A stretch of DNA of 33,939 bases from JAWUWD01 sp034112085 (GTDB lineage Bacteria > Bacteroidota > Bacteroidia > Cytophagales > Cyclobacteriaceae). How positions within the stretch are numbered: position 1 is the first letter of the stretch; each line of letters starts with the position of its first letter. Position numbers and translations under genes: made by a program. The stretch covers positions 1 through 33,939 of the forward strand of contig JAWUWD010000046.1 of NCBI GenBank assembly GCA_034112085.1, written 5' to 3'. Positions 8,265-18,157 of the stretch are shown here, one piece after another. The notes below the pieces were generated by a model. It was not told where the DNA came from, did no database searches, and saw nothing but the letters and a program-made list of their open reading frames with translations.

Positions 8265-11200
8265 TTAGTTCTGCTTAATAACTTTGAAAGACTTGACTAC
8301 ACCACCTGAATATATTTTCACCAGATACATGCCGTTATTCAATCGAACCTGAGAACTTTCGATATTGGCATTCCATGCACCACCATTTGCGGAGTGCACT
8401 TCAAATTCCGTAATCACTTTCCCGATCATATTTGTCAGCACCATTTTCGGGGCTACATCAGAAGTTCTTGGGATCACTACAGCCAGTTCATTGGTGAATG
8501 GATTTGGATAGATATTGATTTGTTTCAATAACTCATCTATCTCTGACGAACTTAATCCAGTCAACTGAAAGGGTGATTTTAGACTCCCAGCTGGCTTATT
8601 AGAATTGAATACAATTTTCTGATCCAGCAAGGTTTCCTCGTTGCTATCCATATCAATTGCCCGGATTGTCAATTCGTCCTGATCACTATCTCCATAAATT
8701 GTCAGGAAATAAAGGACTTGATCTTCAGCCATAATTGTCGGCTCCATGACTCCCCGAATCTCTTCCCCATCATAAACAGCGATTTCATAATTATCAACAT
8801 TAGGCAGGTCCAACTCAGCAACTATGGACATAGTATGCGGATATTTATGCCTATCGATCCCCTTAAAATTAGAAATAGCATTTTCAGAATTCTCGGATCT
8901 TCCAGAAGTCAATGAGGAAGACTCAGGGTATTGAAAAGTACCATCTATGGCAGAATTATATAAGTATCCCTTTCCTGGTTCAAGATTATTCAGACTTCCT
9001 GTCCATCCGAGTGTTTCATCATAAACAGCGAAAGCAAACTGACTTTTTATAATATCCCCAGAAGTTGGATTGAAGAAAGCAAATGCTTCATCCAATTTCA
9101 TGTTAAATCTAGGAATGAATCCTAGCCAATTCCAGCCACTATTAATATCGACCGTTGTAGCTGGATCAGCTCTTGTCCCAATAACCTCAATATCTCCTGG
9201 ATTACTCAGTTTGAACAAATACATGGCGCCATTTTCTATTCCTCCTGCACCACTTAATGTTCCAGACCAGCCAAACCCATCTGTGTAGATATCGAATTTA
9301 TCAATACCCTTAATCTGATCTCCAGTGTGTGCAGTCACCTCACTCATCAAGGCATTGATATCAGTAAGTGAGCTTGATGCCACGTTGACAGATGTCCAGT
9401 TCCATCCCTTTGTGAATTGAACTTCCTGAACTATAACATCTCCTGCAACAATTTTCTCAGGACTTACCGGTGTTCCAATAATGGTATTGGATGAGAATGA
9501 GATTGCGGGTAGCGCATGTCTATATTCTATCCCTTTATCAGCATCCCAAACCCTCAGTTCTACAACCTCGCCAGATTCCACATTACTATAGATATCAAGG
9601 AATACTTCATACAAATCCAATTCCTTAAGATAAATCAGGTTAGCGTTTCCTCGAATAGTATCGTTCACAAAAGCGGCAACTCGATCATTCAAATCCGATG
9701 AAATCACGTCTGCTATTTCTAACTGTGCCACTAGATTCATCGAAAACTGAAAGTCACTAGGATTCGTAGCCCATTTTGGAGCAGGTGAGAATACCTGCAA
9801 GTCGATACTTAGCTTCTCATCATAGCCAAAATTGGAGCTTAGGTAAATATCCTCAAGATAATTACCGGTATTCAAGCCTGCGTCTACCGTGAACGTAATC
9901 GTTTCGGAAGAAACTGGTGCCAGAGCGCCACTGGCTGGTGAAGCCTGAAGCCAAAGCGGTAAATTATCAATCGTATAGTTCGCTTCTGTTCCACCATGAT
10001 TTACTACATCTACAGTGAACGTATAGTCCTCATAAACTTGCTTTTTCGCAGTGATTTGATCGGTATTCCACTTCAACTGGTTGCGGTCAATGAATGCCGT
10101 CCAAGTCACTGGAGATGCTAGTCGGTTTTCGAACAAGTCTTCAACATTCTGTACTGTTATTTCCAGTACCGTTTGCTCTATGAGCGCGGTAAATGTACTT
10201 GCCGGTGTGATGATAATTTTATCATCATTCACCACCCAATCAAAATCCACTTTATCTACTGGACGTGCATCCTTTATATTCGGAGTGTCGTCCGAAAAGT
10301 CAGCCCCTCCTGCAGATGTAGCAGTTCCAGCATTCGCTCCATAAGGATTCTGCCATTGATCTTCGATGGTAGGATTCATTATTTTGATCCCTGTTACGGT
10401 CTCATAATATTCGAACGGATAGTAGCCGATCAATCCAATCTCATCACCAATCAATCTAGAATTTCTATCGAGGTTAATCTCTGTAGATTTCTTGCCAAGA
10501 TTCCATACCCTGAATTCATCGATATTACCAGCAAAATGTTGATCGAATACGGTAGTCCCAGAAGATACTTTAAATCCTCTGGCCCCAATCCACATATTCG
10601 CACCTGACAATCCACCAAAATCAGCACTTGTTATGGTGACCTTTTGCTCTCCATCCACCAATAGGTTGGCGTTGGATTGTCGCAATAGAGTAAAGGCTAT
10701 ATGGTGCCAATTGTCATCCAAATAATTGGCATCATCGACTTCCATTTTCACCCCATTGTTGATGTAATAAAGTGTTCCTGATCCGTCAAAACCAATGCTC
10801 AAACTATTGACTGGATCATTGAATACGTCTGTCCCATCGCCTTTTCCACTAGAGAACAATACGGCATTGGTCTGATTGGGAGTTCCTTTGAACCAGAACT
10901 CAATTGTATAGTCCATTTCTGGAGTCACGATTATGGTACTGCCTGTATTTAGTTCCAGATAGTCATCCACTCCATCAAAGGCATACGCCTTTCCTTTTGG
11001 AGATACTTCCCAATCTGCGAATAGCGTAGCATGTCTAAATCGGGCAAGATCAAATGCCTTCGTTCCGAAAGCCTCATCCATAGGCCAGTATCCTGTCAGC
11101 CCTACTTCTGAACCAGAAAGTGTTTGGCTCATTTTGGTAAAAATATCATCCAGTTTTCGGGCCTTTGTCCAAATGCGGAAGTCATGGATATTTCCTTCTA

Positions 11201-14200
11201 AACTACGGTCATTGGTAATCTGGGATTTCCCAAGTACAATACTTCCTTCTCCTGTAAAAGGGGTCGTAATATCCAGCTGCTCCAATACATATTCATCATT
11301 TTTATAGACATGTACTTGATTTACTGCTGCATCGTAAACCACCGCATAATGTCCCCAAGCAATATCTTCATAGGTGTTCACTGAAGTAGTGATCTCTCCT
11401 CCTGTATTGATAAAGAAGTTGTTATTGGACGTAAAACCAAACTCAAAAATATTGCCCGCAGCATAGCCCTTGGAATACAATACTTGCTCTTTGGTGAAAT
11501 TTTCTCTTTTCAACCACATTTCAATTGTAAATGAGCGATTACTCAAATTCAAACCATCTTCAATTCTGACATAGTCATTGATGCCGTCAAAATTGACACT
11601 TGCACTGTGACGAATGTCCGCTGAATTCAATACGGCTCGAACCGAAAAGTTGAAAGGAGTAAGCAATCCTGCCTCTATGGTTTCATCGAATTGAATCATG
11701 ATCTCATCGTTGGCTGATAAAATGCCATCCGCTGGCTGTGGCGCACCAAAAGCAATTGGTCTGTTGGTGTCCTTCATGCCAGAGTGTGTTTCACTTGGTG
11801 TTTCTGCGGTCTCACTTGCATTGATTTGGCAAACAGACACCACTTGCACATCGTAGGCTCTATCAGGAAGACCACTCATATCCCAAGGGAAAGTAGTCGA
11901 ACCCGTTTCCGCAAGCCAAGCTTTAGGCTCATCCAAACCGTCATATTCAACTTGTGTGACCAACAAAGGATTGTAAAAGAGCATGTTGGTCAACCACTGA
12001 GAACTACTGGACGCCTTGTATTGAAATTTGACGTATCGGAATTGACTATTTTGCAAATCGTAGTTATCAAAAATAATGTTCTGCGTCTTTTCCGGTACGC
12101 TATTCGTATTGACTACCCATTGATCAACGGGTGATGTCAAACTAATATCAGAGCATCCAGGCTGGAAAAACACGGAGAAAGATTGTGTATCACTAATCTT
12201 GTTATCACACCTTGAAGACAACTTCAACTCAATATTTTCATAATCATTGACATCTTCAGAGCCTTTTGATATACGAAGGATCTTAGATACAGAAGTACCC
12301 GCTGGCACTAAAAACCCTCGACCATCACCCGTCAATACCGAACCATCAATGGCTAGTATCGCTCCGCTAAAGTTCGATTGATCATTTACATTTAAGTTGT
12401 AAATAATATCTGCATCACTTTCTGTATTGTTTTTAAGTTCCAGCGTGATTTCTGCCTGACGATTGGAAGGCACATTGGCCACCAATGGGTTCACTATCGT
12501 GATTTCAGGTTTTTCAACTTGAACAGTAGCGAAGTTTAACACATGCTGACCTGGCTCAAAATATTTAGTAACATCCTGCCCTTCATAAGGGCAACTGCTT
12601 ACACCTGCACGGGTCACAAATACCGGCCCGTAGCCATCAGTTGGTGTTTTTACATCCACGGTGTAGTAATCAGCATTGCTGCCCGCATTGGAGCCATCTG
12701 CCAACGTATAACCGTAAGTAGTAGAATTGGTTTCTCCAAAACCTCCACCCGCGTTTCCACCCATTTTTATTGATTGAGAAGTATTCACTTCAACACCCAT
12801 CCCCAAAGCTGAAACGCCAATATCGGTGGCGATACTTGCTGTGATTCCTACATTGAAATCAAAGGCATAGGTGGATGAAGATTCGACCTGTTCCGAACTA
12901 ACAAAATTGGTTCCTCCATCAAACGAGATGTTTTCAGAGAGTTGCGCGTTGACTTTTACGCGCTCATTGTGTTCCAATATTTTCACCCACCCTTCTATCT
13001 GTTTATTGAAATAACCGATAGTATCGGTTACCATAGTGGGATCAAAGCTAGCTGGGATCAGTATGTTATAACTTGGTCCAATCCCCATATCCGTACTAGC
13101 AGCATCACCCCAATGGGTCATGCTATAATTTGCACTACCAAATCGCTCATCATCTGTAGCCACCAAAGAAAGGTAGATAACCTCGGTGTCCGCGACTACA
13201 CTTCCTGGGTCGGAGGAGTAGGATAATAAACTGTTTCGTATCTCAACGAGATTAGGGATCAGCACATTTTCAATATGTGACTGTGTGTATATGAACATGG
13301 TGCCAAATTCTGGGTTCAGTCGAAGCCCTGTTCTTGGCCCCAATTGAAAGTCCCCATTTTGGAGGCCATCGCAATCGCCCGTAGCACATTCTATATCGGT
13401 TATAGGAATGGGCTGAAGTGATACAGCGGCTCCATACACAATGTTTGTAGAGTGTCCCACAAATACATCGCCAGAAGCATTCACAAAATTAGGGTCCCTA
13501 CTCGTACTCCACGCTTTGGTATTGGTCACTGTATTTACTATTTCTCCATTGGCTGTAAACGATGACGAAAGTTCCAATCCCAGATCAATATCGTTGATTA
13601 ACTCCGTTTCCACGATAGTTCCACCACCAACTCCTGCCCAGGCAGTTACTTTTGCTCCCAAATCTACTGAAGCGGTCACGGATGATGTACTAGTAATCTC
13701 GGTCCCCCAACTCACCGTACTTGTGGTGGATCTGCCTTCTTCCAGAGTCGCAAAACTATTGGACCCTGGTGGGTCACGAAGGATCGTCACAATCTGATTA
13801 GGTCCTGTAGTTACGAAGTTATTGCCCTCAGGTACACCACCGAATACGATACCCCGCAATGGGTCAGACTCACGCCAAGTCGTACGGATATCAGCACTTT
13901 GACCAGTAATGGCGGTCAAAGAAAATGGCCTTGTAAAACTCAGTGTACCATCAACCACATTTTTGTTCAACTCAGGAAATCCTGCTCCAAATGAATATGT
14001 TGCCTTGCCCTTATCATTTAGCGGAAGCGTTTCGATCTCTTTGTTGATGCCAAAATCATTGACAATTTCGATGTTGCCATCTTTTACCGCCACTTGATCA
14101 GTTTCCGATGTATAGCTATTGGTGTATTCCTCAAACACACTGATAAACATGTTATATCGACTCTGTTGGAAAAATACTGGTTGACCAAACGTATAGTTGT

Positions 14201-16607
14201 TGCCCGCATCTATAAGTGTTATTTCATCTTCACGCAACTCATCTTCATAGAAGTAAGTGCTTTCGCCAAAAAGTTCTAATCCCTCCTGATTTAGCACGGC
14301 TATGTCAGGTTGTACACGCAGGATGAAATCCTTTTCCTTCTCAAAAGTGAAATCTCTACCACCATAAACATACGTGGTATCAAGAATGGTTTCTATTGTA
14401 AAGTAATCGTACAATGTGGAATCAACTGGATTGTATCCTGGCACAGGTTCACCATTTTCTAGCATCTCCATGACCAATTCGTCATGTGAATCAGTTTGCT
14501 CAAAGGAATTTTCCATATTGAGCGATACGTTGTGTTCTGTACCAAATACATAATCGCCAGCTGTGACACCAGTGATCACATATTTTTCTGGTGGCAAGTA
14601 GGTCACAAATTCTCCGGTCAATGTATCTGGATACACCGTGACAAACTTTGTGGAAAATTTGGTTCCACTTACAATATTGCGTTCATCATATACTATGGTA
14701 CTATCAGAGGTGGTGATGTCATATCCTTTTTCTGAAGAGATATTGATTTGAGCGACACCAATATTATTGGTTGATAAACCGAATCCTCTTGGTTTCTCGG
14801 CCTCTATAGGGCCTCCGACTACTTTTCCGACAAATTTGACTACCGAGTTATCAATAAACGTTAACCCTGGCAATGGCTGTTGAAAATTATAAGTAGGGAT
14901 TTCCACAGCTACCGTAGCGGGTGGAAACCTACCGTCATCTTCAAAATTATGTCCAGTCTTACTCAATTTCAAACTATGCGCCCCAATAGGCACATCGATG
15001 GCAAACTGCCCAAGATTATCGGAGAGTATTAGGCCACCTTCTTGATTGATGGCAGGATTACCATCTATCAGAATAGAAACGCCTTCAACGGGGAAGGCTG
15101 AATGGTGATAGGCAATCGTTCCTGTAACAGGAAAGGATGAAACATCATCAAAATCGATCCCGTTGTGGATGCTTGATCCATCTCCAACAAAGCGAAGTTG
15201 CTGTACAGGCTCAAAGGAATGTACCCCAAAAATGGGCGTGAACGTATATTGTGAGCCTGCCGTGCCATAAGGGAATCCTCGCACGACATAATTACCATTG
15301 GCGTCAGTCACCCCTCTATAGGCCAACTGGCTTTGATAAGGTATGACAGTACTCCACGCTCCGCGAAATACTTCACCATGATTTTCGTGAAAACTGAAGC
15401 CTTCACGCGAGAAGTCGAAAAATCCTTCACCGATACCTGAATTCAATTTCCAGTACCCTGATAAGTTCGCTTCCGAACCGGTGAGGTAGCTGGAATAATT
15501 CGCTTTCGCTTGCTCAAAGGTGAGTGGTGCATTCCAAAGTCTGAGTTCATCCAAGTACCCGTCATAATAATTCACATCATCATTTCTTTTACCAAAGTAA
15601 ATGGACTCCGTACTTGCCACTGGCAGCGCTGTTGAATTGGCAACGCTAGCTGAATCAATGGCTAAATCATTCTCTCGTACATAAAGGCTCAACCCATTAA
15701 TTGCATCAAAGACTGCAGTGACATGGAAAAAGCTATCTACTGGGTGGGTGTAGGGCATCGTCAATATAGTACCGCCAACTGTAAAAATTAAATTACCCTG
15801 TTCATAAGCCAATTCGTATTGGCTGCCCTTACTGAACAGCGTGCCTTTGGTAGTACCCTTGTACTGGGTCCACATCTGAAGTGAAAACCCTGTGCTCAAT
15901 TCTAATTCAGTGGCTGTGGCTTGATGATTCAGTGACAGATAAGCGTCTGTCCCATTTAGTAATAAACTTTTACCACCAAGGTCGCCATCCGCTTCTGCCA
16001 ATATTTGGACATCTTGTACCGCAGTACCGCCTTCGTAGGTAATACGACCTGCAGCAGTCCCGAAAGGAAAGGCAAAACCTACGCCTTCGATATAATTAAT
16101 GAAAGGCAATCGAAGTTCGTCTGCGATACCTGATGCGAATACCGTGTATTTATACAACACACTTTTTTCGGCAAACTCATCTCGGTAACTAAAATTATCA
16201 GCAGATATGGTCGCGATCAGGACAGAATCTCCTTCAGAAGCCAATGGCTTTCTAAAAATTTTAATAATGGAAATACGGTCTTGCTGAGAAAGGATATTCC
16301 ATTGTAGCTGAACGTAGTCCGAGAAATATCCTTTCGAAATAGACGGGTCTTGTGCAAAGACTGTGGGGAAATACGGGATCATGGATGGAAAACCGACCAT
16401 GGCTTGCGCTTCATCCAATAACAACGTATTAAATTGATCTGAGGCGATTACATTACCCCCAGAGTAATTGAAGTTTATGGATTGCTCGGCACTGAGTACC
16501 GCATCCGTTTGCCCACCGAGATAGCCAAAACTATGTGTGGAGTAGGTCTGCGCCATTGCCATGGCACTGAGCACCATGAGCGAGAATACTAGGTATATTT
16601 TTTTCAT
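8265..16607 (-). CDS. Giant LamG-domain T9SS surface protein (2780 aa)
   Basis: The signal peptide ends A-M-A-Q at about residue 20. Concanavalin/LamG-type domains lie at about 210-390, 1670-1845 and 1875-2060, each opening with L-x-G/F-D-G-x-x-D-Y and containing a D-E-L/F-R-x-W motif near the end. Carboxypeptidase-regulatory-like beta segments lie at about 430-560. Two Ser/Thr/Gly-rich stretches at about 960-1060 and 1230-1330 alternate polar and hydrophobic residues. Residues about 2275-2390 and 2590-2685 are copies of the module also found at the start of the downstream protein. Two G-W-N-W segments lie between them, and a T9SS sorting domain (IYPNP) ends the protein. LamG folds usually bind glycans or proteins, so a surface adhesin or sugar-binding role is inferred. 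It is the middle gene of a minus-strand operon: 47 bp after the tail-collar gene and one base before the cadherin gene. The frame is intact over 8.3 kb. Confidence 0.88.
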   Translation of the reverse strand: MKKIYLVFSLMVLSAMAMAQTYSTHSFGYLGGQTDAVLSAEQSINFNYSGGNVIASDQFNTLLLDEAQAMVGFPSMIPYFPTVFAQDPSISKGYFSDYVQLQWNILSQQDRISIIKIFRKPLASEGDSVLIATISADNFSYRDEFAEKSVLYKYTVFASGIADELRLPFINYIEGVGFAFPFGTAAGRITYEGGTAVQDVQILAEADGDLGGKSLLLNGTDAYLSLNHQATATELELSTGFSLQMWTQYKGTTKGTLFSKGSQYELAYEQGNLIFTVGGTILTMPYTHPVDSFFHVTAVFDAINGLSLYVRENDLAIDSASVANSTALPVASTESIYFGKRNDDVNYYDGYLDELRLWNAPLTFEQAKANYSSYLTGSEANLSGYWKLNSGIGEGFFDFSREGFSFHENHGEVFRGAWSTVIPYQSQLAYRGVTDANGNYVVRGFPYGTAGSQYTFTPIFGVHSFEPVQQLRFVGDGSSIHNGIDFDDVSSFPVTGTIAYHHSAFPVEGVSILIDGNPAINQEGGLILSDNLGQFAIDVPIGAHSLKLSKTGHNFEDDGRFPPATVAVEIPTYNFQQPLPGLTFIDNSVVKFVGKVVGGPIEAEKPRGFGLSTNNIGVAQINISSEKGYDITTSDSTIVYDERNIVSGTKFSTKFVTVYPDTLTGEFVTYLPPEKYVITGVTAGDYVFGTEHNVSLNMENSFEQTDSHDELVMEMLENGEPVPGYNPVDSTLYDYFTIETILDTTYVYGGRDFTFEKEKDFILRVQPDIAVLNQEGLELFGESTYFYEDELREDEITLIDAGNNYTFGQPVFFQQSRYNMFISVFEEYTNSYTSETDQVAVKDGNIEIVNDFGINKEIETLPLNDKGKATYSFGAGFPELNKNVVDGTLSFTRPFSLTAITGQSADIRTTWRESDPLRGIVFGGVPEGNNFVTTGPNQIVTILRDPPGSNSFATLEEGRSTTSTVSWGTEITSTSSVTASVDLGAKVTAWAGVGGGTIVETELINDIDLGLELSSSFTANGEIVNTVTNTKAWSTSRDPNFVNASGDVFVGHSTNIVYGAAVSLQPIPITDIECATGDCDGLQNGDFQLGPRTGLRLNPEFGTMFIYTQSHIENVLIPNLVEIRNSLLSYSSDPGSVVADTEVIYLSLVATDDERFGSANYSMTHWGDAASTDMGIGPSYNILIPASFDPTMVTDTIGYFNKQIEGWVKILEHNERVKVNAQLSENISFDGGTNFVSSEQVESSSTYAFDFNVGITASIATDIGVSALGMGVEVNTSQSIKMGGNAGGGFGETNSTTYGYTLADGSNAGSNADYYTVDVKTPTDGYGPVFVTRAGVSSCPYEGQDVTKYFEPGQHVLNFATVQVEKPEITIVNPLVANVPSNRQAEITLELKNNTESDADIIYNLNVNDQSNFSGAILAIDGSVLTGDGRGFLVPAGTSVSKILRISKGSEDVNDYENIELKLSSRCDNKISDTQSFSVFFQPGCSDISLTSPVDQWVVNTNSVPEKTQNIIFDNYDLQNSQFRYVKFQYKASSSSQWLTNMLFYNPLLVTQVEYDGLDEPKAWLAETGSTTFPWDMSGLPDRAYDVQVVSVCQINASETAETPSETHSGMKDTNRPIAFGAPQPADGILSANDEIMIQFDETIEAGLLTPFNFSVRAVLNSADIRHSASVNFDGINDYVRIEDGLNLSNRSFTIEMWLKRENFTKEQVLYSKGYAAGNIFEFGFTSNNNFFINTGGEITTSVNTYEDIAWGHYAVVYDAAVNQVHVYKNDEYVLEQLDITTPFTGEGSIVLGKSQITNDRSLEGNIHDFRIWTKARKLDDIFTKMSQTLSGSEVGLTGYWPMDEAFGTKAFDLARFRHATLFADWEVSPKGKAYAFDGVDDYLELNTGSTIIVTPEMDYTIEFWFKGTPNQTNAVLFSSGKGDGTDVFNDPVNSLSIGFDGSGTLYYINNGVKMEVDDANYLDDNWHHIAFTLLRQSNANLLVDGEQKVTITSADFGGLSGANMWIGARGFKVSSGTTVFDQHFAGNIDEFRVWNLGKKSTEINLDRNSRLIGDEIGLIGYYPFEYYETVTGIKIMNPTIEDQWQNPYGANAGTATSAGGADFSDDTPNIKDARPVDKVDFDWVVNDDKIIITPASTFTALIEQTVLEITVQNVEDLFENRLASPVTWTAFIDRNQLKWNTDQITAKKQVYEDYTFTVDVVNHGGTEANYTIDNLPLWLQASPASGALAPVSSETITFTVDAGLNTGNYLEDIYLSSNFGYDEKLSIDLQVFSPAPKWATNPSDFQFSMNLVAQLEIADVISSDLNDRVAAFVNDTIRGNANLIYLKELDLYEVFLDIYSNVESGEVVELRVWDADKGIEYRHALPAISFSSNTIIGTPVSPEKIVAGDVIVQEVQFTKGWNWTSVNVASSSLTDINALMSEVTAHTGDQIKGIDKFDIYTDGFGWSGTLSGAGGIENGAMYLFKLSNPGDIEVIGTRADPATTVDINSGWNWLGFIPRFNMKLDEAFAFFNPTSGDIIKSQFAFAVYDETLGWTGSLNNLEPGKGYLYNSAIDGTFQYPESSSLTSGRSENSENAISNFKGIDRHKYPHTMSIVAELDLPNVDNYEIAVYDGEEIRGVMEPTIMAEDQVLYFLTIYGDSDQDELTIRAIDMDSNEETLLDQKIVFNSNKPAGSLKSPFQLTGLSSSEIDELLKQINIYPNPFTNELAVVIPRTSDVAPKMVLTNMIGKVITEFEVHSANGGAWNANIESSQVRLNNGMYLVKIYSGGVVKSFKVIKQN

Positions 16608-16654
16608 GAGGATGCTTGTTTAGATAAAGAAATAAGTCCTGAAGTGGAGACCAC

Positions 16655-17548
16655 TCAGTACTTGATCATGAAAAGGACATAGGCGTTTTTTGGTCGGGTT
16701 TCGTTACCCCCTGTGGATGTGATTGATACAGTGTTCTCTTTATTCGAAGAAGCCTTTCCCACTTGGTTCCAAACACCATTCGGAGCAGCTACAGTAATAG
16801 CATTTGTTGTTCCACCCTCTGTGTATAATCCATGAACATGGCCTGACAGTTCATCGTCTTGATAAGAACCCACGACATCACCCACTACATTTCCATCAAT
16901 ATCCTTACGAGCCGCAACATCAGGATCTACTCCAGCACCGCTGTCCTGACCTCTTAAGAATTGTCCTCTCAGATCAGGTAAATTGAAGTTGGTTGCATTA
17001 CCTCCCCAAGTTGTACCGATCGCAGCATACAGCTCTGGATAAGTAGTAGAAGATACCGCACTACCATCGCAAACAAGATATCCAACAGGGACATTCGATC
17101 CAGCAAAAGAAATCACAGTCCCTGCAGGGTTGCCATTGCTCGCTTTTTCAGTGGCCTTGGCATAGGGAACTGCCAGTAACTCGGTGTCCGTGATTTCCAC
17201 AAAATCGCCACCAGTCACTTTCACTTCCACTTTCATGAAGTACTTCTTGGCAGAAAAATCAATCGCAGCGAAATTTACAGGAGTCACCGTACCTATGGTA
17301 GCATGAAATACGCCAAAGGCATCAGTGCTCAATGATTGTTGCTCGGTATACTCTATAGACTCGCCTTCTGGGTAAACAAAAAACTGAGCAGTAATCGTTT
17401 GACTACTATAAGCAGCACCACTAAAGTCGCGGGCATAGCCTTGAAAACTAAAACCTTTTTGCTCATTTTGAGCAATGGCTGTGGTGAACAATCCCAGCAA
17501 TAGTATTGCTGATAATAGTGCGTTGAGTAAAATTCCTTTGTTCGTCAT
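16655..17548 (-). CDS. Secreted phage-tail-collar-domain protein
   Basis: 297 residues. The signal peptide ends T-A-I-A-Q at about residue 27. Residues 30-135 are the beta domain often found at the start of Bacteroidota exported proteins (G-F-S-F-Q-G-Y-A-R-D, ending L-L-A-V-P-Y-A). Residues about 141-210 match the phage Tail_Collar fold: G-T-V-I-S-F-A-G, then G-Y-L-V-C-D-G, Y-P-E-L-Y-A-A-I-G and F-N-L-P-D-L-R-G-Q-F-L-R-G. The end (G-H-V-H-G, then N-E-T-R-P-K-N-A-Y-V) is also typical of tail fibres. In phage the domain forms a trimeric fibre tip. A Bacteroidota version with a signal peptide is more likely a domesticated surface or matrix fibre than a prophage remnant, since no other phage gene is nearby. 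It is the first gene of the operon with the LamG giant and the cadherin protein. Confidence 0.85.
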   Translation of the reverse strand: MTNKGILLNALLSAILLLGLFTTAIAQNEQKGFSFQGYARDFSGAAYSSQTITAQFFVYPEGESIEYTEQQSLSTDAFGVFHATIGTVTPVNFAAIDFSAKKYFMKVEVKVTGGDFVEITDTELLAVPYAKATEKASNGNPAGTVISFAGSNVPVGYLVCDGSAVSSTTYPELYAAIGTTWGGNATNFNLPDLRGQFLRGQDSGAGVDPDVAARKDIDGNVVGDVVGSYQDDELSGHVHGLYTEGGTTNAITVAAPNGVWNQVGKASSNKENTVSITSTGGNETRPKNAYVLFMIKY

Positions 17549-18157
17549 GGTCGTATTTATTTTTAGGTATCGATTACTTTATTGATAGGGTCAAAGGTCA
17601 GTATCCGCCACTCTTTTATTATAAGACAGGTTCGCCAATGTTTATTCATTTTCGCCAAAAGAGGAGGATTGATCTGTTATAGGCGGTATGTTTATCAATA
17701 CGCACTAATAAGTCATCCCGTTAGGGATCCTTACCGACAAAAAAAATTGGATTACTGTTGTGGTAAGTATTTCTACACTTCGTTCCGAAATGACTTCATA
17801 GTGAAGAGGGCAATCACCGTTGAGATATCTTTGGATAACTCCTCGAAACCAGCGTTTGAAAAAAACAGTGTAGGATGATGAAAGCGTGCTTCTCAATACC
17901 CACTTATTAGCCATCCTGTTAAGGATCCTTATCGACAAAAAAAAATGGACTACTGTTGTGGTAAATATTTCTACACTTCGTTCCGAAATGACTTCGTAGT
18001 GAAGATGGCAATCACCGTTGAGATATTCTTGGATAACTCTTCGAAAGCAGGGTTTGAAAAACCAGTGTAGTGACATTTCATAGGAAGTATTTACCATCTT
18101 TCAAGAATTGTAGACCTTGTCCATTAGTAATTTGTTGCTACCTTGTTTCTTCTATAT
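17549..18157. other. Divergent intergenic region between surface operon and regulator
   Basis: About 600 bp without a supported gene. It must hold the promoters of both the minus-strand surface operon and the plus-strand regulator, but I cannot place either with confidence; TAGTAATTTG near 18125 is a weak candidate for the regulator. The middle is taken up by the tandem repeat listed separately. Open frames across the repeat on both strands are by-products of it. Confidence 0.6.
17695..18069. repeat. 198-bp tandem repeat of interspersed-repeat type
   Basis: Two copies start at 17695 and 17893 and run about 175-185 bp each, with scattered substitutions. Both contain TTCTACACTTCGTTCCGAAA at 17770-17789 and 17970-17989. 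Reverse-complemented this reads GTCATTTCGGAACGAAGTG, the style of interspersed repeat common in intergenic DNA of Bacteroidota. Each copy also has a CATCC(C/T)GTTA(G/A)GGATCC segment able to fold on itself. No protein is convincing on either strand. Confidence 0.8.

Noticed and set aside
17582..17878. 98-codon plus-strand frame before the tandem repeat
   Set aside because: It runs into the repeat and shows no protein-like features.
17695..18069. CRISPR-like array
   Set aside because: Only two long units with no spacer pattern and no cas genes.
17705..18097. 130-codon minus-strand frame with an internal duplication
   Set aside because: The duplication is that of the 198-bp DNA repeat; the protein has no recognisable fold and the repeat is of a known non-coding style.
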